A stretch of DNA of 64,000 nt from Bacteroidia bacterium. Lineage in GTDB: Bacteria > Bacteroidota > Bacteroidia > B-17B0 > Aurantibacillaceae. Shown one piece after another: positions 32,559 to 42,035 of this stretch. Below the pieces are notes generated by a model. That model did not search any database, had not been told where the DNA came from, and saw only the letters and a list, made by a program, of their open reading frames with translations. Numbering within the stretch: position 1 is the first letter of the stretch; each line of letters opens with the position of its first letter. Location of the stretch: positions 266,647 through 330,646 of the forward strand of contig JAEUTO010000004.1 in NCBI GenBank assembly GCA_016787785.1. Direction: 5' to 3'. The position numbers were made by a program, and so were the translations under genes.

Positions 32559-35153
32559 ATGAAAAGAATATTTATTTTACTATTTAGTGTGTTTGCATTT
32601 GTAACATCTAAAGCTCAATCTTATACATGGACCAATGCGGATGCGGATAACGATTTCGAAAATCCTAATAACTGGAATCCAACGCCTCTTTTTGGCTATC
32701 CATCATTTGGTGAAACGGCAGTTTTTGACGGTGCTTCTTCAAACGGTAATTGTATTATGCCGAATGATGAAGATTTTACCACATTAAGCATGCTTTCCAG
32801 TTATACAGGCTCCGTAGATGCTTCAGGTGTTATACTAACATTAGTAAGTATTAGTTTGCAAGGAGGTACTTTGGTTTCCCCATCGTCAACCCTGCACGTT
32901 TCCGGAAACTTGGTTAAATCTGCGGGTGCAGCTTATTTAACAACGCCAAGTAGCTGGTTAGATTATAATCTGACGTCTACAACCCAAAGAAGTATTGTTG
33001 GTAATTTTAGTTTCGCAAATCTGGAGGTTACTACTACAGGAACCGGCAACAGGAGCTTAAACTTTGGAGCGAGTACCGCTACGACTACAAATTTATTTTT
33101 TACTGGCGCTACCAACCCTATGGCTTATAAAGGTGCAATTAATGTTAGCAGTATGTTGACCATTTCAGGCACAACTAACGTAGCGGCACCAAGTAATACT
33201 GGAAGCGTTATTTTTGTTGGCGCAGGATCAAAAACCATTACAGGTAACGCTAGTGCCGTTAATAATCCAATAGGCAGCATTCGTTTTAATACATCGGGTA
33301 ACCTTACTATGACAGGTAACGTGAATATTACCGGTACTTGGAGCGTAACCGCTTTGGGTGGTTTAACGGCTGGTACCTCTGTGGTAAATATGATGGGTGG
33401 TACCGTTACAGCTGGAAACACTGCAACAACTCAAGCCCTGTTTGATAATTTAACAACCACCACAGGCAGTACAACGGTATTGTCTAATAATTCTTTTATA
33501 GGTTTTAATGGTAACTTAACTAATAACGGATCTATAACGGCAAACAACGCTTTATTAAGAATGAACGGTGCTACTCAATCTATCACCGGAACAAGTTTAA
33601 CGCTTAACGCACTTGAAGCAAACGGTGCAGGAAATAAAACAATAGGTACTGCAATTAATATTAATGATTCTCTAAAGATCTCTGCCGCAGCAGCTGTGGC
33701 AAGCGGTGGTAACATAACTCTAAAAGCTACCAGCGCTGTAAAAGGCAGAATAGCGCAGATCGCTGCGGGTGGCTCTATTACAGGAAATGTAACGGTTGAA
33801 AATTTTATATTGGGTGGCAACACCGGTTGGGCTTTGTTAGGATCTGCGGGTGTTAGCGGTATGACCATGAACGATTGGTACGACGATTTTCCAATGGCTA
33901 TTGAAGGTTCTGCCACAGATGTAACTTCTGCCGGTGGTTATTTTGAATCGGTACAAGGTTGGAACGAAGGTGACGCATATGGATACGATACAACAATTAC
34001 TATTGGAACGGCTTTAACTCCTGGAAAAGGTTTCTGGACCTATTTAGGTACTGGTCCTTCAACTACTTCTGACATTACAATTGATCTTGTTGGATCGCCC
34101 GTAACAGGTGGTTTACCAATTAACTTAACTAATTCTGCTCAAAGCGGTACTTGTTTAATTGCAAACCCTTACGCATCGCCAATTCGTTGGACATTATTAA
34201 GGAACGGAAATTTACAGGTTACAAACGCTATTTATATTTATAATGCCGATGGGCCATACGCAACATTTGTAAACGGTTTTGGAACAAATGGCGGTACGGA
34301 TTTTATTCCTGCCGGACAAGGTTTTTATGTTGAAGCACTTTCAAATACAAGTTTAAATGCACAAGAATCAAACAAGGTTTCGAGTGCAACGCAAGTAATG
34401 AAAACAAACAATGCCAGCAACATTGCTAATTACGGTTTACCAATTAAATTGCAAATTCAAGGTTTTAGTGGAGATTATGATGAAACAGGAATTCGTTTCC
34501 ACGGTTCAGCTACAAATGCCTATGATATTGAGTGGGATGCCCGCAAGATCTTCCAAACTCCAGGTTATGTAGGATATCCGGGTGGATACAGCAAGTACAC
34601 AACCATTTCTACAAAAGGTGGAAATATAGACTATTCAATTAACAGTTTACCATATGCTTTAACTCAAAACGCAGTTATCCCGGTTTTAGTGAAGGTTATG
34701 GCCAGCGGTCAGTATACAATCAATGGTTTTGATATGCACTTATTACCGCCTAATGCTTGTGTAACTTTAAAAGATAAATTATTAAATGTTACACATAACA
34801 TTAAGGCAAGCCCATACGTTTGTACAATTAACGATACAACGTCAACAGCGCGTTTTGAATTAACAGTTTGCGCTGATCTTACAACAGGTGTTAACAACAA
34901 TACACCAGTTATCAATGATAACTCAGTAATGGTTAAGCATGATGTAAGTGGTGTTTATGTAGATCTTAACTTTGATAAAACTACTAAAGCTAACATCTCT
35001 GTAACAAATGTGTTAGGACAAAAAATTGTTGATGGAAAATCAGTTACTACTCAAAACGAAACAGTACACTTTGGTTTAGAAGCAAAAAATCAATTGTTAT
35101 TTGTAACGGTTGAAACTGAGAGCAGCAAGATCACTAAAAAGATCATCCACTAA
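32559..35153 (+). CDS. Large secreted beta-helix-like protein with T9SS type A sorting domain
   Basis: An 864-residue exported protein (signal KRIFILLFSVFAFVTSKAQ). The first segment (SYTWTNADADNDFENPNNWNP) and the following Ser/Thr/Asn/Gly-rich repeats (GNVNITGTW..., TVTAGNTATTQALFDNL) look like right-handed beta-helix or polysaccharide/pectin-type surface folds. The middle and C-terminal part has LVGSPVTGGLPINLT and GTCLIANPYASPIRW, common to a family of Bacteroidota T9SS proteins. The T9SS domain ends VYVDLNFDKTT...NVLGQKIVDGKS...SKITKKIIH. A strong terminator follows. Function unknown. Confidence 0.8.
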   Translation: MKRIFILLFSVFAFVTSKAQSYTWTNADADNDFENPNNWNPTPLFGYPSFGETAVFDGASSNGNCIMPNDEDFTTLSMLSSYTGSVDASGVILTLVSISLQGGTLVSPSSTLHVSGNLVKSAGAAYLTTPSSWLDYNLTSTTQRSIVGNFSFANLEVTTTGTGNRSLNFGASTATTTNLFFTGATNPMAYKGAINVSSMLTISGTTNVAAPSNTGSVIFVGAGSKTITGNASAVNNPIGSIRFNTSGNLTMTGNVNITGTWSVTALGGLTAGTSVVNMMGGTVTAGNTATTQALFDNLTTTTGSTTVLSNNSFIGFNGNLTNNGSITANNALLRMNGATQSITGTSLTLNALEANGAGNKTIGTAININDSLKISAAAAVASGGNITLKATSAVKGRIAQIAAGGSITGNVTVENFILGGNTGWALLGSAGVSGMTMNDWYDDFPMAIEGSATDVTSAGGYFESVQGWNEGDAYGYDTTITIGTALTPGKGFWTYLGTGPSTTSDITIDLVGSPVTGGLPINLTNSAQSGTCLIANPYASPIRWTLLRNGNLQVTNAIYIYNADGPYATFVNGFGTNGGTDFIPAGQGFYVEALSNTSLNAQESNKVSSATQVMKTNNASNIANYGLPIKLQIQGFSGDYDETGIRFHGSATNAYDIEWDARKIFQTPGYVGYPGGYSKYTTISTKGGNIDYSINSLPYALTQNAVIPVLVKVMASGQYTINGFDMHLLPPNACVTLKDKLLNVTHNIKASPYVCTINDTTSTARFELTVCADLTTGVNNNTPVINDNSVMVKHDVSGVYVDLNFDKTTKANISVTNVLGQKIVDGKSVTTQNETVHFGLEAKNQLLFVTVETESSKITKKIIH

Positions 35154-35172
35154 TTTTTAACTCTTTTTATAC

Positions 35173-35210
35173 AGATCCCGTCATGGTTTAACCATGACGG
35201 GATCTTTTTT
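35173..35210 (+). terminator. Strong rho-independent terminator
   Basis: AGATCCCGTCATGGTT (35173-35188) pairs with AACCATGACGGGATCT (35190-35205), then a T-run. It ends the 32559-35153 transcript. Confidence 0.92.
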
Positions 35211-35263
35211 TACTTTTTTACAATAATTGTATTTCCATTTTCGTTAAAGCAGCACGCTTTGTT

Positions 35264-35271
35264 TATATTTG
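35264..35271 (+). promoter_or_regulatory. Possible -7 promoter box with very short leader
   Basis: TATATTTG matches TAnnTTTG exactly and ends three bases before ATG 35275, so transcription would begin at or next to the start codon if this box is used. Confidence 0.4.
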
Positions 35272-35274
35272 ATC

Positions 35275-36585
35275 ATGTTTAAAAAGAACTTCATTTATTT
35301 TTTGCTGGCTTTACCAATCGCCATTTTTTCCCAAACTAAAACCGGAGAGGACGAAGATTATGTAAATGATAATGTTCTTAAATATGATGACTACAATTAT
35401 AAGCCTACCATAAAAACAGTGCAGATCCACGAATCGAGCTGGGAATTTGGTTTACCTATTATTGACCTTAATGGTGCCGAACAAATACAATTAACCTTTG
35501 ACGATCTGGAAGCTGATAAAAGACAATACAGCATTTCGTTCATTCACTGCAATGCCGATTGGACACCAAGCGACCTGATGATAAGCGAATACATGACCGG
35601 TTTTTTTGATCTTAACATCATTAACTATTCTTTCTCTACCAACACCATGCAAAAGTACATTCACTATGATATTGTGTTTCCGCAACAAAGTTTAAAATTT
35701 ACAAAAAGCGGAAATTATATTGTTTATGTGTATGCCGATGGTGATAAAAAAGATCTTGTATTAAGCAGACGTTTTTTAATTTACGATCCAAAAATTACTA
35801 TTGCCGCTAATTTCAGGCAGCCTATAGGTGATGGAGAACAATATAACAAACAACATATGGATCTTGTTATTAATAACTCAGGTTATGATATCACAAATCC
35901 ATATAAAGATCTTAAAGTTACTATAACACAAAACAACCGTTGGGATAATGCAGTTACAGATGTGAAACCAACATTTATGGGCGGCAATACGCTTACCTAT
36001 TCGTTGGATGACGCTACGACCTTTAACGGTGGAAATGAATTCAGGTATTTTGATGCAAGAAGCGTGAGATTTTATTCAGAAAAAGTAAAAGAGATCTATA
36101 AAGATGAAAATTTAAAAAACCACATTGTGTTATATAAAGAAGAGATACGCTCGGTAAAACCTTATTTATACTATCCGGATTTTAACGGAAAATTCTTAAT
36201 TAAGAATAACGATTTTAAGGGGAATATGGATACCGAAGCAGATTATGTTTTTGTTGATTTTTTCCTTCCATACTTGACACCCGAAGCCAACGGTAATTTT
36301 TATATACTTGGCAAATTAACCGACTGGCGCATGAATAAAGCCAGTAAAATGACCTACAACTATAAACGTTTTGGTTACGAAGCCCAATTGTATTTAAAAC
36401 AAGGTTACTACAACTATATCTACGTTTTAAGCAACGATGCTAAAAAAGGAGGGGATGAAACTATTACAGAAGGAAACCATTGGGATACAGAAAATGATTA
36501 CAATATTTTTGTGTATCACCGCAAAATAGGTCAGTACTACGATCAGCTGATCGGTTTTAAAAAAATGAATTCTTTAAAAAAGTAA
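35275..36585 (+). CDS. T9SS plug-family protein (DUF5103)
   Basis: Start set at ATG 35275 (signal FKKNFIYFLLALPIAIFSQ) in preference to a TTG two codons upstream. The 436-residue protein matches the DUF5103 family, now linked to the T9SS Plug: YSISFIHCNADWTPSDL, EYMTGFFDLNIINYSFSTNT, YIHYDIVFP, KSGNYIVYVYADGD, and the C-terminal EGNHWDTENDYNIFVYHR with YDQLIGFKKMN. Family knowledge says the plug caps the periplasmic side of the SprA translocon when no cargo is bound. Placed among many T9SS cargo genes, it fits that role, though a general DUF5103 protein of other function is possible. Confidence 0.85.
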   Translation: MFKKNFIYFLLALPIAIFSQTKTGEDEDYVNDNVLKYDDYNYKPTIKTVQIHESSWEFGLPIIDLNGAEQIQLTFDDLEADKRQYSISFIHCNADWTPSDLMISEYMTGFFDLNIINYSFSTNTMQKYIHYDIVFPQQSLKFTKSGNYIVYVYADGDKKDLVLSRRFLIYDPKITIAANFRQPIGDGEQYNKQHMDLVINNSGYDITNPYKDLKVTITQNNRWDNAVTDVKPTFMGGNTLTYSLDDATTFNGGNEFRYFDARSVRFYSEKVKEIYKDENLKNHIVLYKEEIRSVKPYLYYPDFNGKFLIKNNDFKGNMDTEADYVFVDFFLPYLTPEANGNFYILGKLTDWRMNKASKMTYNYKRFGYEAQLYLKQGYYNYIYVLSNDAKKGGDETITEGNHWDTENDYNIFVYHRKIGQYYDQLIGFKKMNSLKK

Positions 36586-36588
36586 TTT

Positions 36589-38004
36589 CTATTTCACCAA
36601 GATCTTTGGTTCCATCATATCCATGATGGCATATTTAACGCCTTCGCGTCCCAACCCACTTTCTTTTACGCCGCCATATGGCATTTGGTCAAAACGTAAA
36701 GTTGGCACATCGTTATGAATAATACCACCCACTTCAATCTGCTTAAAGCAAAGATCTAATTCGGTAACTGAATCGGTAAACACGCCACATTGCAAACCAA
36801 ATTTCGAATCGTTTATTTTTTTAATAGCATCTTCTATTTTACCATTATATTTTTCTACACAAATTACAGGACCAAAAACTTCTTCGGCACTTACCTTCAT
36901 TTTAGAAGTAGTGTTTGTTAAAATAGTTGCTTCATAAAAAGATTTTTTTCTTTTACCGCCACAAACCAGTTCAGCACCTTGTTTTACGGCTTCTTTTACC
37001 CATTCATCAACACGTTTTGCATTTTCTTCATCTATCATGCATGAGATCCTGGTTTCTTTTTTTAAGGGATCGCCGGCAATTAATTTTTCTGTTTCTTTTT
37101 TCATTAAACTTAAAAATTCGTCAAACCTGGTTGGGTGTACAACAAAGCGTTGCGCGTGAATGCAAATTTGCCCGCTATACGAAAACGCACCTGCTAAACA
37201 TTTTGCAATTATTTTTTTTAGATCAACACCCTCAGAAATTATTACACCGGCGTTACCGCCGAGTTCTAAAACAACTTTCTTTTTACCACTTTGCTTTTTT
37301 AACTCCCAGCCAATTGCCGGTGAGCCTGTGAAACTTAAAAGGTTAATGCGATCATCTGTTGCCAATAAATTTCCCGTGGTTCTGTCCATCGGTAAAATAG
37401 ACACCATGCCCTTTGGCAAATTTGTTTTTGCGATGATGTGGGCTAATTCTAATGTTGAAAGTGGAGTAGAAGAGGCAGGTTTTAAAATGATAGGGCAGCC
37501 CGCTGCGATTGCCGGCGCAATTTTGTGCACGGCTAAATTCATAGGAAAGTTAAATGGCGAAATTCCTGCCACGATACCAATAGGAAAATAATTTACCAGG
37601 CCTTCTTTGTTTTTTCCGTTGAGCGTCCAGTCAAGGCTCATGTACTCTTTTGGTAAGCGTTTACATTCTTCGGCGGCAATTAAAAATGTTTGCGCCGCAC
37701 GTTCAATTTCGGCAATTGCATAAATAATAGGTTTACCACTTTCAATACTTAAAACTTTTGCCAGGTGTTTTTTTTTATTTTCAAGTTCTTCGGCGATAAA
37801 TGTTAGCGCGGTAAATTTTTCATAAGAAGACAGTTCTTTGCAGGCCTGTTTTGCTTCTTCAGCAGCAATAATGGCTTTATTTAATATTTCTCTATGAGCT
37901 AAACACGTTGTTGTAAGTAATTTACCGGTATACTTATTTGTAACCTCCAGTTTTTTATTTGTCGAAACAAATTCGCCCGCTAAAAATAATTTACATTCTA
38001 TCAT
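36589..38004 (-). CDS. Aldehyde dehydrogenase family protein
   Basis: A 471-residue NAD(P)-dependent aldehyde dehydrogenase. Substrate-independent motifs are present: ISPFNFPMNLAVHK and ILKPASSTPLS (cofactor site), FTGSPAIGWELK, LELGGNAGVI (general-base Glu), and the nucleophile in SGQICIHAQRF. The C-terminus PYGGVKESGLGREG is typical. Sequence features resemble lactaldehyde/succinate-semialdehyde branches, but the substrate cannot be set. It ends 3 bases from the convergent plug gene. Confidence 0.92.
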   Translation of the reverse strand: MIECKLFLAGEFVSTNKKLEVTNKYTGKLLTTTCLAHREILNKAIIAAEEAKQACKELSSYEKFTALTFIAEELENKKKHLAKVLSIESGKPIIYAIAEIERAAQTFLIAAEECKRLPKEYMSLDWTLNGKNKEGLVNYFPIGIVAGISPFNFPMNLAVHKIAPAIAAGCPIILKPASSTPLSTLELAHIIAKTNLPKGMVSILPMDRTTGNLLATDDRINLLSFTGSPAIGWELKKQSGKKKVVLELGGNAGVIISEGVDLKKIIAKCLAGAFSYSGQICIHAQRFVVHPTRFDEFLSLMKKETEKLIAGDPLKKETRISCMIDEENAKRVDEWVKEAVKQGAELVCGGKRKKSFYEATILTNTTSKMKVSAEEVFGPVICVEKYNGKIEDAIKKINDSKFGLQCGVFTDSVTELDLCFKQIEVGGIIHNDVPTLRFDQMPYGGVKESGLGREGVKYAIMDMMEPKILVK

Positions 38005-38045
38005 TTAGTTCTTTATTTACAATGCAATTTACCATTTTTTAGTAA

Positions 38046-38077
38046 AATAAAAAGGCAGTTAATTTTTAACTGCCTTT
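38046..38077 (-). terminator. Terminator after the YciF-like gene
   Basis: AAAGGCAGTT (38051-38060) pairs perfectly with AACTGCCTTT (38068-38077); read leftwards it is followed by a U-rich tract. Confidence 0.88.
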
Positions 38078-38098
38078 AAGTATAAATTAAGTTTTTTT

Positions 38099-38668
38099 TT
38101 ATTCTTCTTCACTTTCAACTTCCTCTGCCGCTTGAATATTTATCGTATTTACGGCAATTTCAGTTAATTTTTCGTCGGCTGCTTTTTCCTCTTCTAAAAT
38201 CTCTTCCAAAATAGCAGCGGCATCATTTAACCCTAAAATTTCTGCAAAAGTGCGTAACGTACCATAGGTGGCAATTTCATAATGCTCTACTTTTTGGCCC
38301 GCTGCGATAATACCAGCGTCGCGCATAGCGCCATCATCCGTGTCTTTCATTATTTCTTCGGCTTCTTTAATAAGCCCATTCATAGCCTCACATTTTTTTG
38401 CTACAGCTTTTTTGCCAATTATTTCAAACACCTCTTCTACTTTTTTTATCTGCTCTTCAGTCTCCGCCAGGTGACTTTCCAATGCGTCAATTAATTCTGG
38501 TGACGAAGCTTTTTTTACCATTTTCGGCAATGCTTTGGTTAAAGCTTTTTCTGCCCAATAAATGTCTTTTAAACTGTCTTCAAACAACTTCATTAATTTT
38601 GATTCTTCCATTCCGTATTCTTCTGAGCCGGAATTTTTCTTAGCCGAAGCTTTAGTTCTTGTTGCCAT
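38099..38668 (-). CDS. YciF/DUF892 ferritin-like protein
   Basis: A 189-residue four-helix-bundle protein. [58 protein letters not shown], and [10 protein letters not shown] provide the regularly spaced Glu/His residues of the YciF ferroxidase-like family, often stress-inducible. The N-terminus is Lys/Ser-rich and the tail is acidic (EEVESEEE). Probably cytoplasmic, iron or oxidative-stress related. Confidence 0.9.
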   Translation of the reverse strand: MATRTKASAKKNSGSEEYGMEESKLMKLFEDSLKDIYWAEKALTKALPKMVKKASSPELIDALESHLAETEEQIKKVEEVFEIIGKKAVAKKCEAMNGLIKEAEEIMKDTDDGAMRDAGIIAAGQKVEHYEIATYGTLRTFAEILGLNDAAAILEEILEEEKAADEKLTEIAVNTINIQAAEEVESEEE

Positions 38669-38850
38669 TTTTTGATTTTTTTTTTGTTAGTAGTGAAGTG
38701 AGCTTTGATCTGCTTCACCGGATTTATATTATTTCTATTATTTAATGGCAAAAATTATGCCTGTTATTATTTTTATGCAGAATACAGGTTTATATTTCAT
38801 AATAATTCGTTCTCAGTTATTTATAAAATTTGCTTTATTTTGTTGGCAAA

Positions 38851-41376
38851 ATGAGTACCATAGAAATTAATTCCCAATTTGAGCACGTTTTAAATTTTGT
38901 GAACCAAACTAACCAACCCGTTTTTTTAACGGGTAAGGCAGGTACAGGCAAAACAACATTATTAAAGTACATTAAAGAAAATACCATTAAACAAATGGCA
39001 GTGGTTGCCCCAACAGGTGTGGCCGCAATTAATGCAGGTGGTAGTACCATTCATTCTTTTTTCCAATTTGCATTTGCACCTTTTTTACCGGTATTAAATT
39101 TAGAGCATCAGGTAGATTTTTCTCAAACTGCAGCAGCGGCTGCCCAGTTTAAATACAATAGTTTGCGTCTTTCTATTTTCAGGAAACTGGAATTATTGGT
39201 TATAGATGAAATAAGTATGGTTCGCGCCGATCTTTTAGATCAGATAGATTTTGTTTTGCGCAGCACCCGCAAAAAAACACATTTGCCTTTTGGCGGCGTG
39301 CAGGTAATGTTCATTGGCGATATGCACCAATTGCCGCCAGTTGTCAATCCGGAGGAATGGCGTTTGTTGAATCATATTTATCAAAGCCCATATTTTTTTG
39401 ATAGCCTTGTTTTTAGAAATAATCCGGCTGTTTATATTGAGTTGGAAAAGATATATCGGCAAAGCGAAACGGCATTTATTGATATTTTAAATAAGGTGCG
39501 CAATAATAATTTAAGCCTTGATGATCTTGAAACACTTAACGGGCATTATCGCGCAGATCTTTCTCAGGAATTTATCCAGTCGAATATTACATTAACAACC
39601 CACAACCAAAAAGCAGATGAGATAAACCAAAAATTAATAGGCTCTCTGCCAGACAAAGCTTACACCTTTAAATGTAAAGTAGAAGGTATTTTTAATGAAA
39701 AAAATTATCCGGCCGACGAACAGTTAACCTTAAAAAAAGGAACACGCGTGATGTTCCTAAAAAATAATCCTGAAAAAAATTATTATAACGGTAAAATTGG
39801 CATCGTAACGTATTTAAGTGATAGTGTTATAAAAGTAAAATGCGAAGAGGATCATGAAGAAATTGAAGTTAATAAAGAGGCCTGGAGCAACGTATCCTAT
39901 AAATTAAATAAGGAAACAAAGGTTGTTGAGGAGGAAATATTAGGAACGTTTTCGCAATACCCATTGCGTTTGGCGTGGGCAATTACCATTCATAAAAGTC
40001 AGGGTTTAACGTTTGAAAAAGTGATTATAGATGCGGCACACTCCTTTAGTGCTGGCCAGGTGTACGTGGCGTTAAGCCGTTGCCGTAGCTTGGCGGGTTT
40101 AACGTTGAGCTCAAAAATAAATGCGGAGACATTGTTTAACGATAAAAAGATCCTGAATTTTTCTTCCGAAAATAAACAGGATCAAAATGCAATTGATTCT
40201 ATTTTTAAGTCATCAAAAAATGAATACATCAAAACTGTCTTGATCGGTCTTTTTGATCTTACAGATATTATTTATGTGCGCAAAGATCTTGCGGGACTTT
40301 TTCAATTGTATAAAACAAAGGTTCATGCATCTTTAACCGATTGGAGCGAAAAGTTCTTTTCAAAACTGGATGCGCTGAATGAAGTGAGTTTAAAATTTAA
40401 AAATCAATTAAGTAATTTAATTGCAGCTTCAACAAACGTAGAGCATGATGAGGTTGTTCGAAAACGTTTGGAACAGGCTTCTGCATATTTTCAAAACGAA
40501 CTGGAGCAAATAAATAGTTTACTCAAGAATATTCCTTTTACCACCGAGAGTAAAGAAGCCGCTGAAGAAATAAATACTGAGTTGCAAAGTATATTTGAGC
40601 AAGTGTTTACCAAACTGGCTTTATTTAAGTCGAGTGCTTATGGATTTAATTTGCATGAGTTCTTAAAAGCAAAATTAAAAATTGTTTATCCAGTCATTCG
40701 TATTAATATTTATGAGAATGCCAGGAATGCAAAAATTTCGGGAGATATTAGTCATCCCGCTTTGTACAAAAAACTATTATTGCTGCGCGATGATATTTGT
40801 AACGATGAGCAAAAGCCAATTTACATGGTTGCCAGTAACAAGACCTTAAAAGAATTGACCGAATTTTTACCCACAACCTCTGATGAACTTATGAAGATAA
40901 GTGGTTTTGGAGAAGCAAAAGTAGAGGCTTTTGGAGATGATTTTTTGACCATTATAAGAGATTTTATGGACGAGCACGCGCTGGAGTCAAACATGCAGGC
41001 AAAAGCTCCCACAAAAGCAAAGAAGACAAAAAAGGAAGCTTCGGCGAGTTCGACCTCAAAGGCCGGCGAAAAAAAAGTAAGCAGCAGCGAACAAACCTTT
41101 AAGTTATTTAAAGAAGGATTAAGTCTTGACGAAATTTCTATTATGCGTGGTTTTACAAGGGCAACGTTAGAAAGTCATTTAACACCTTATGTTGCAAGCG
41201 GTGAAATAAATATTGATTTTTTAGTTTCTCCTGAAAAACAAAAAACAATAATGCGTGCCTTAGAAAAATTTGATAAGGCGGCAGGATTAAATCCTATTAA
41301 AAGTAAATTGCCCGCCGATATTTCTTTCTCTGAAATAAAATATGTTTTGGCATTGAAAATGAAAGAGGAGGGTTAG
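38851..41376 (+). CDS. Pif1-like superfamily 1B helicase with HRDC and helix-turn-helix C-terminal domains
   Basis: Start set at ATG 38851 (STIEINSQFEHVL). The 841-residue protein has an N-terminal helicase core with Walker A GKAGTGKT (28-35), VVAPTGVAAINAGGSTIHSFF, Walker B LLVIDEISMVRADLLDQ, FIGDMHQLPPV, and the C-terminal helicase segment LAWAITIHKSQGLTF...VYVALSRCRSL. After a long helical region (about 430-600) comes an HRDC-like domain (LLLRDDIC...GFGEAKVEAFGDDF, about 640-710) and a helix-turn-helix (FKEGLSLDEISIMRGFTRATLESHL, about 760-790). A DNA helicase of replication/repair; Pif1 family members unwind G-quadruplex and forked DNA. Confidence 0.9.
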   Translation: MSTIEINSQFEHVLNFVNQTNQPVFLTGKAGTGKTTLLKYIKENTIKQMAVVAPTGVAAINAGGSTIHSFFQFAFAPFLPVLNLEHQVDFSQTAAAAAQFKYNSLRLSIFRKLELLVIDEISMVRADLLDQIDFVLRSTRKKTHLPFGGVQVMFIGDMHQLPPVVNPEEWRLLNHIYQSPYFFDSLVFRNNPAVYIELEKIYRQSETAFIDILNKVRNNNLSLDDLETLNGHYRADLSQEFIQSNITLTTHNQKADEINQKLIGSLPDKAYTFKCKVEGIFNEKNYPADEQLTLKKGTRVMFLKNNPEKNYYNGKIGIVTYLSDSVIKVKCEEDHEEIEVNKEAWSNVSYKLNKETKVVEEEILGTFSQYPLRLAWAITIHKSQGLTFEKVIIDAAHSFSAGQVYVALSRCRSLAGLTLSSKINAETLFNDKKILNFSSENKQDQNAIDSIFKSSKNEYIKTVLIGLFDLTDIIYVRKDLAGLFQLYKTKVHASLTDWSEKFFSKLDALNEVSLKFKNQLSNLIAASTNVEHDEVVRKRLEQASAYFQNELEQINSLLKNIPFTTESKEAAEEINTELQSIFEQVFTKLALFKSSAYGFNLHEFLKAKLKIVYPVIRINIYENARNAKISGDISHPALYKKLLLLRDDICNDEQKPIYMVASNKTLKELTEFLPTTSDELMKISGFGEAKVEAFGDDFLTIIRDFMDEHALESNMQAKAPTKAKKTKKEASASSTSKAGEKKVSSSEQTFKLFKEGLSLDEISIMRGFTRATLESHLTPYVASGEINIDFLVSPEKQKTIMRALEKFDKAAGLNPIKSKLPADISFSEIKYVLALKMKEEG

Positions 41377-41466
41377 TATTAAACCTTGCTACACTTCTTA
41401 CTTTTACATAATTTAAATGTGCTCTTATATAATTCACGGAAATGCGATGACCCATTTTTTATTCAG

Positions 41467-41474
41467 TATCTTTG
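41467..41474 (+). promoter_or_regulatory. Possible -7 promoter box upstream of the GAF gene
   Basis: TATCTTTG is an exact TAnnTTTG match, 28 bases before the GTG start at 41502. No clear -33 box. Confidence 0.4.
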
Positions 41475-41501
41475 GTAGTAAGAAAAAAATAAAATCATTT
41501 T

Positions 41502-42026
41502 GTGGTAAACACTTTTAATAAAACTATTCTTCCCGAAAATGAAGTTGACAGGCTTAAAGCATTAGAGTATTTTGATATATTAAATGCTTTGCCCGATCGT
41601 TATTTTAGTAACCTTGCAAGAATAATTGCAGTAACATTTGATGTGCCTATTGCATTGGTGTCGTTGGTTGGCAGTGAAGATGTTATTTTTAAAGGTAATT
41701 TTGGAATGAAAGGTATTAATAGAGTAGATAGGGGAAAAAGCCTTTGTTCGTTGGCTGTTCTTGATCTTGAGCCAACAATTTTTGCCGATGCAATAAAAGA
41801 GCCTTGCTTATTAACAAACCCATTGGTTATTGGTGAATTTGGATTACGTTTTTATGCAGGGGCGCCTATAATTACCAAAGAAGGATTTTCAATTGGCACG
41901 GTGTGTATTGTTGGTAAAGAACCCCGTGAATTTAGCGCAGATGAAACAGAGATCTTAAAATTATTTGCAGAGAATGCCATGCATGAAATAGAAATGCGTG
42001 GTATAATTAAACACAATTCTAAATAA
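41502..42026 (+). CDS. GAF-domain sensory protein
   Basis: A 174-residue stand-alone GAF domain protein starting at GTG. Typical segments are RLKALEYFDILNALPDRYFSNLARIIAVTFDVPIALVSLV and LRFYAGAPIITKEGFSIGTVCIV. Such proteins occur at the start of sensor kinases and cyclases; here no output domain follows. The ligand is not known. Confidence 0.85.
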   Translation: MVNTFNKTILPENEVDRLKALEYFDILNALPDRYFSNLARIIAVTFDVPIALVSLVGSEDVIFKGNFGMKGINRVDRGKSLCSLAVLDLEPTIFADAIKEPCLLTNPLVIGEFGLRFYAGAPIITKEGFSIGTVCIVGKEPREFSADETEILKLFAENAMHEIEMRGIIKHNSK

Positions 42027-42035
42027 AATTAATTT

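Noticed and set aside
36927..37591. Two long frames antisense to the aldehyde dehydrogenase
   Set aside because: Shadow of a real, motif-complete dehydrogenase; the predicted products have no signal or domain.
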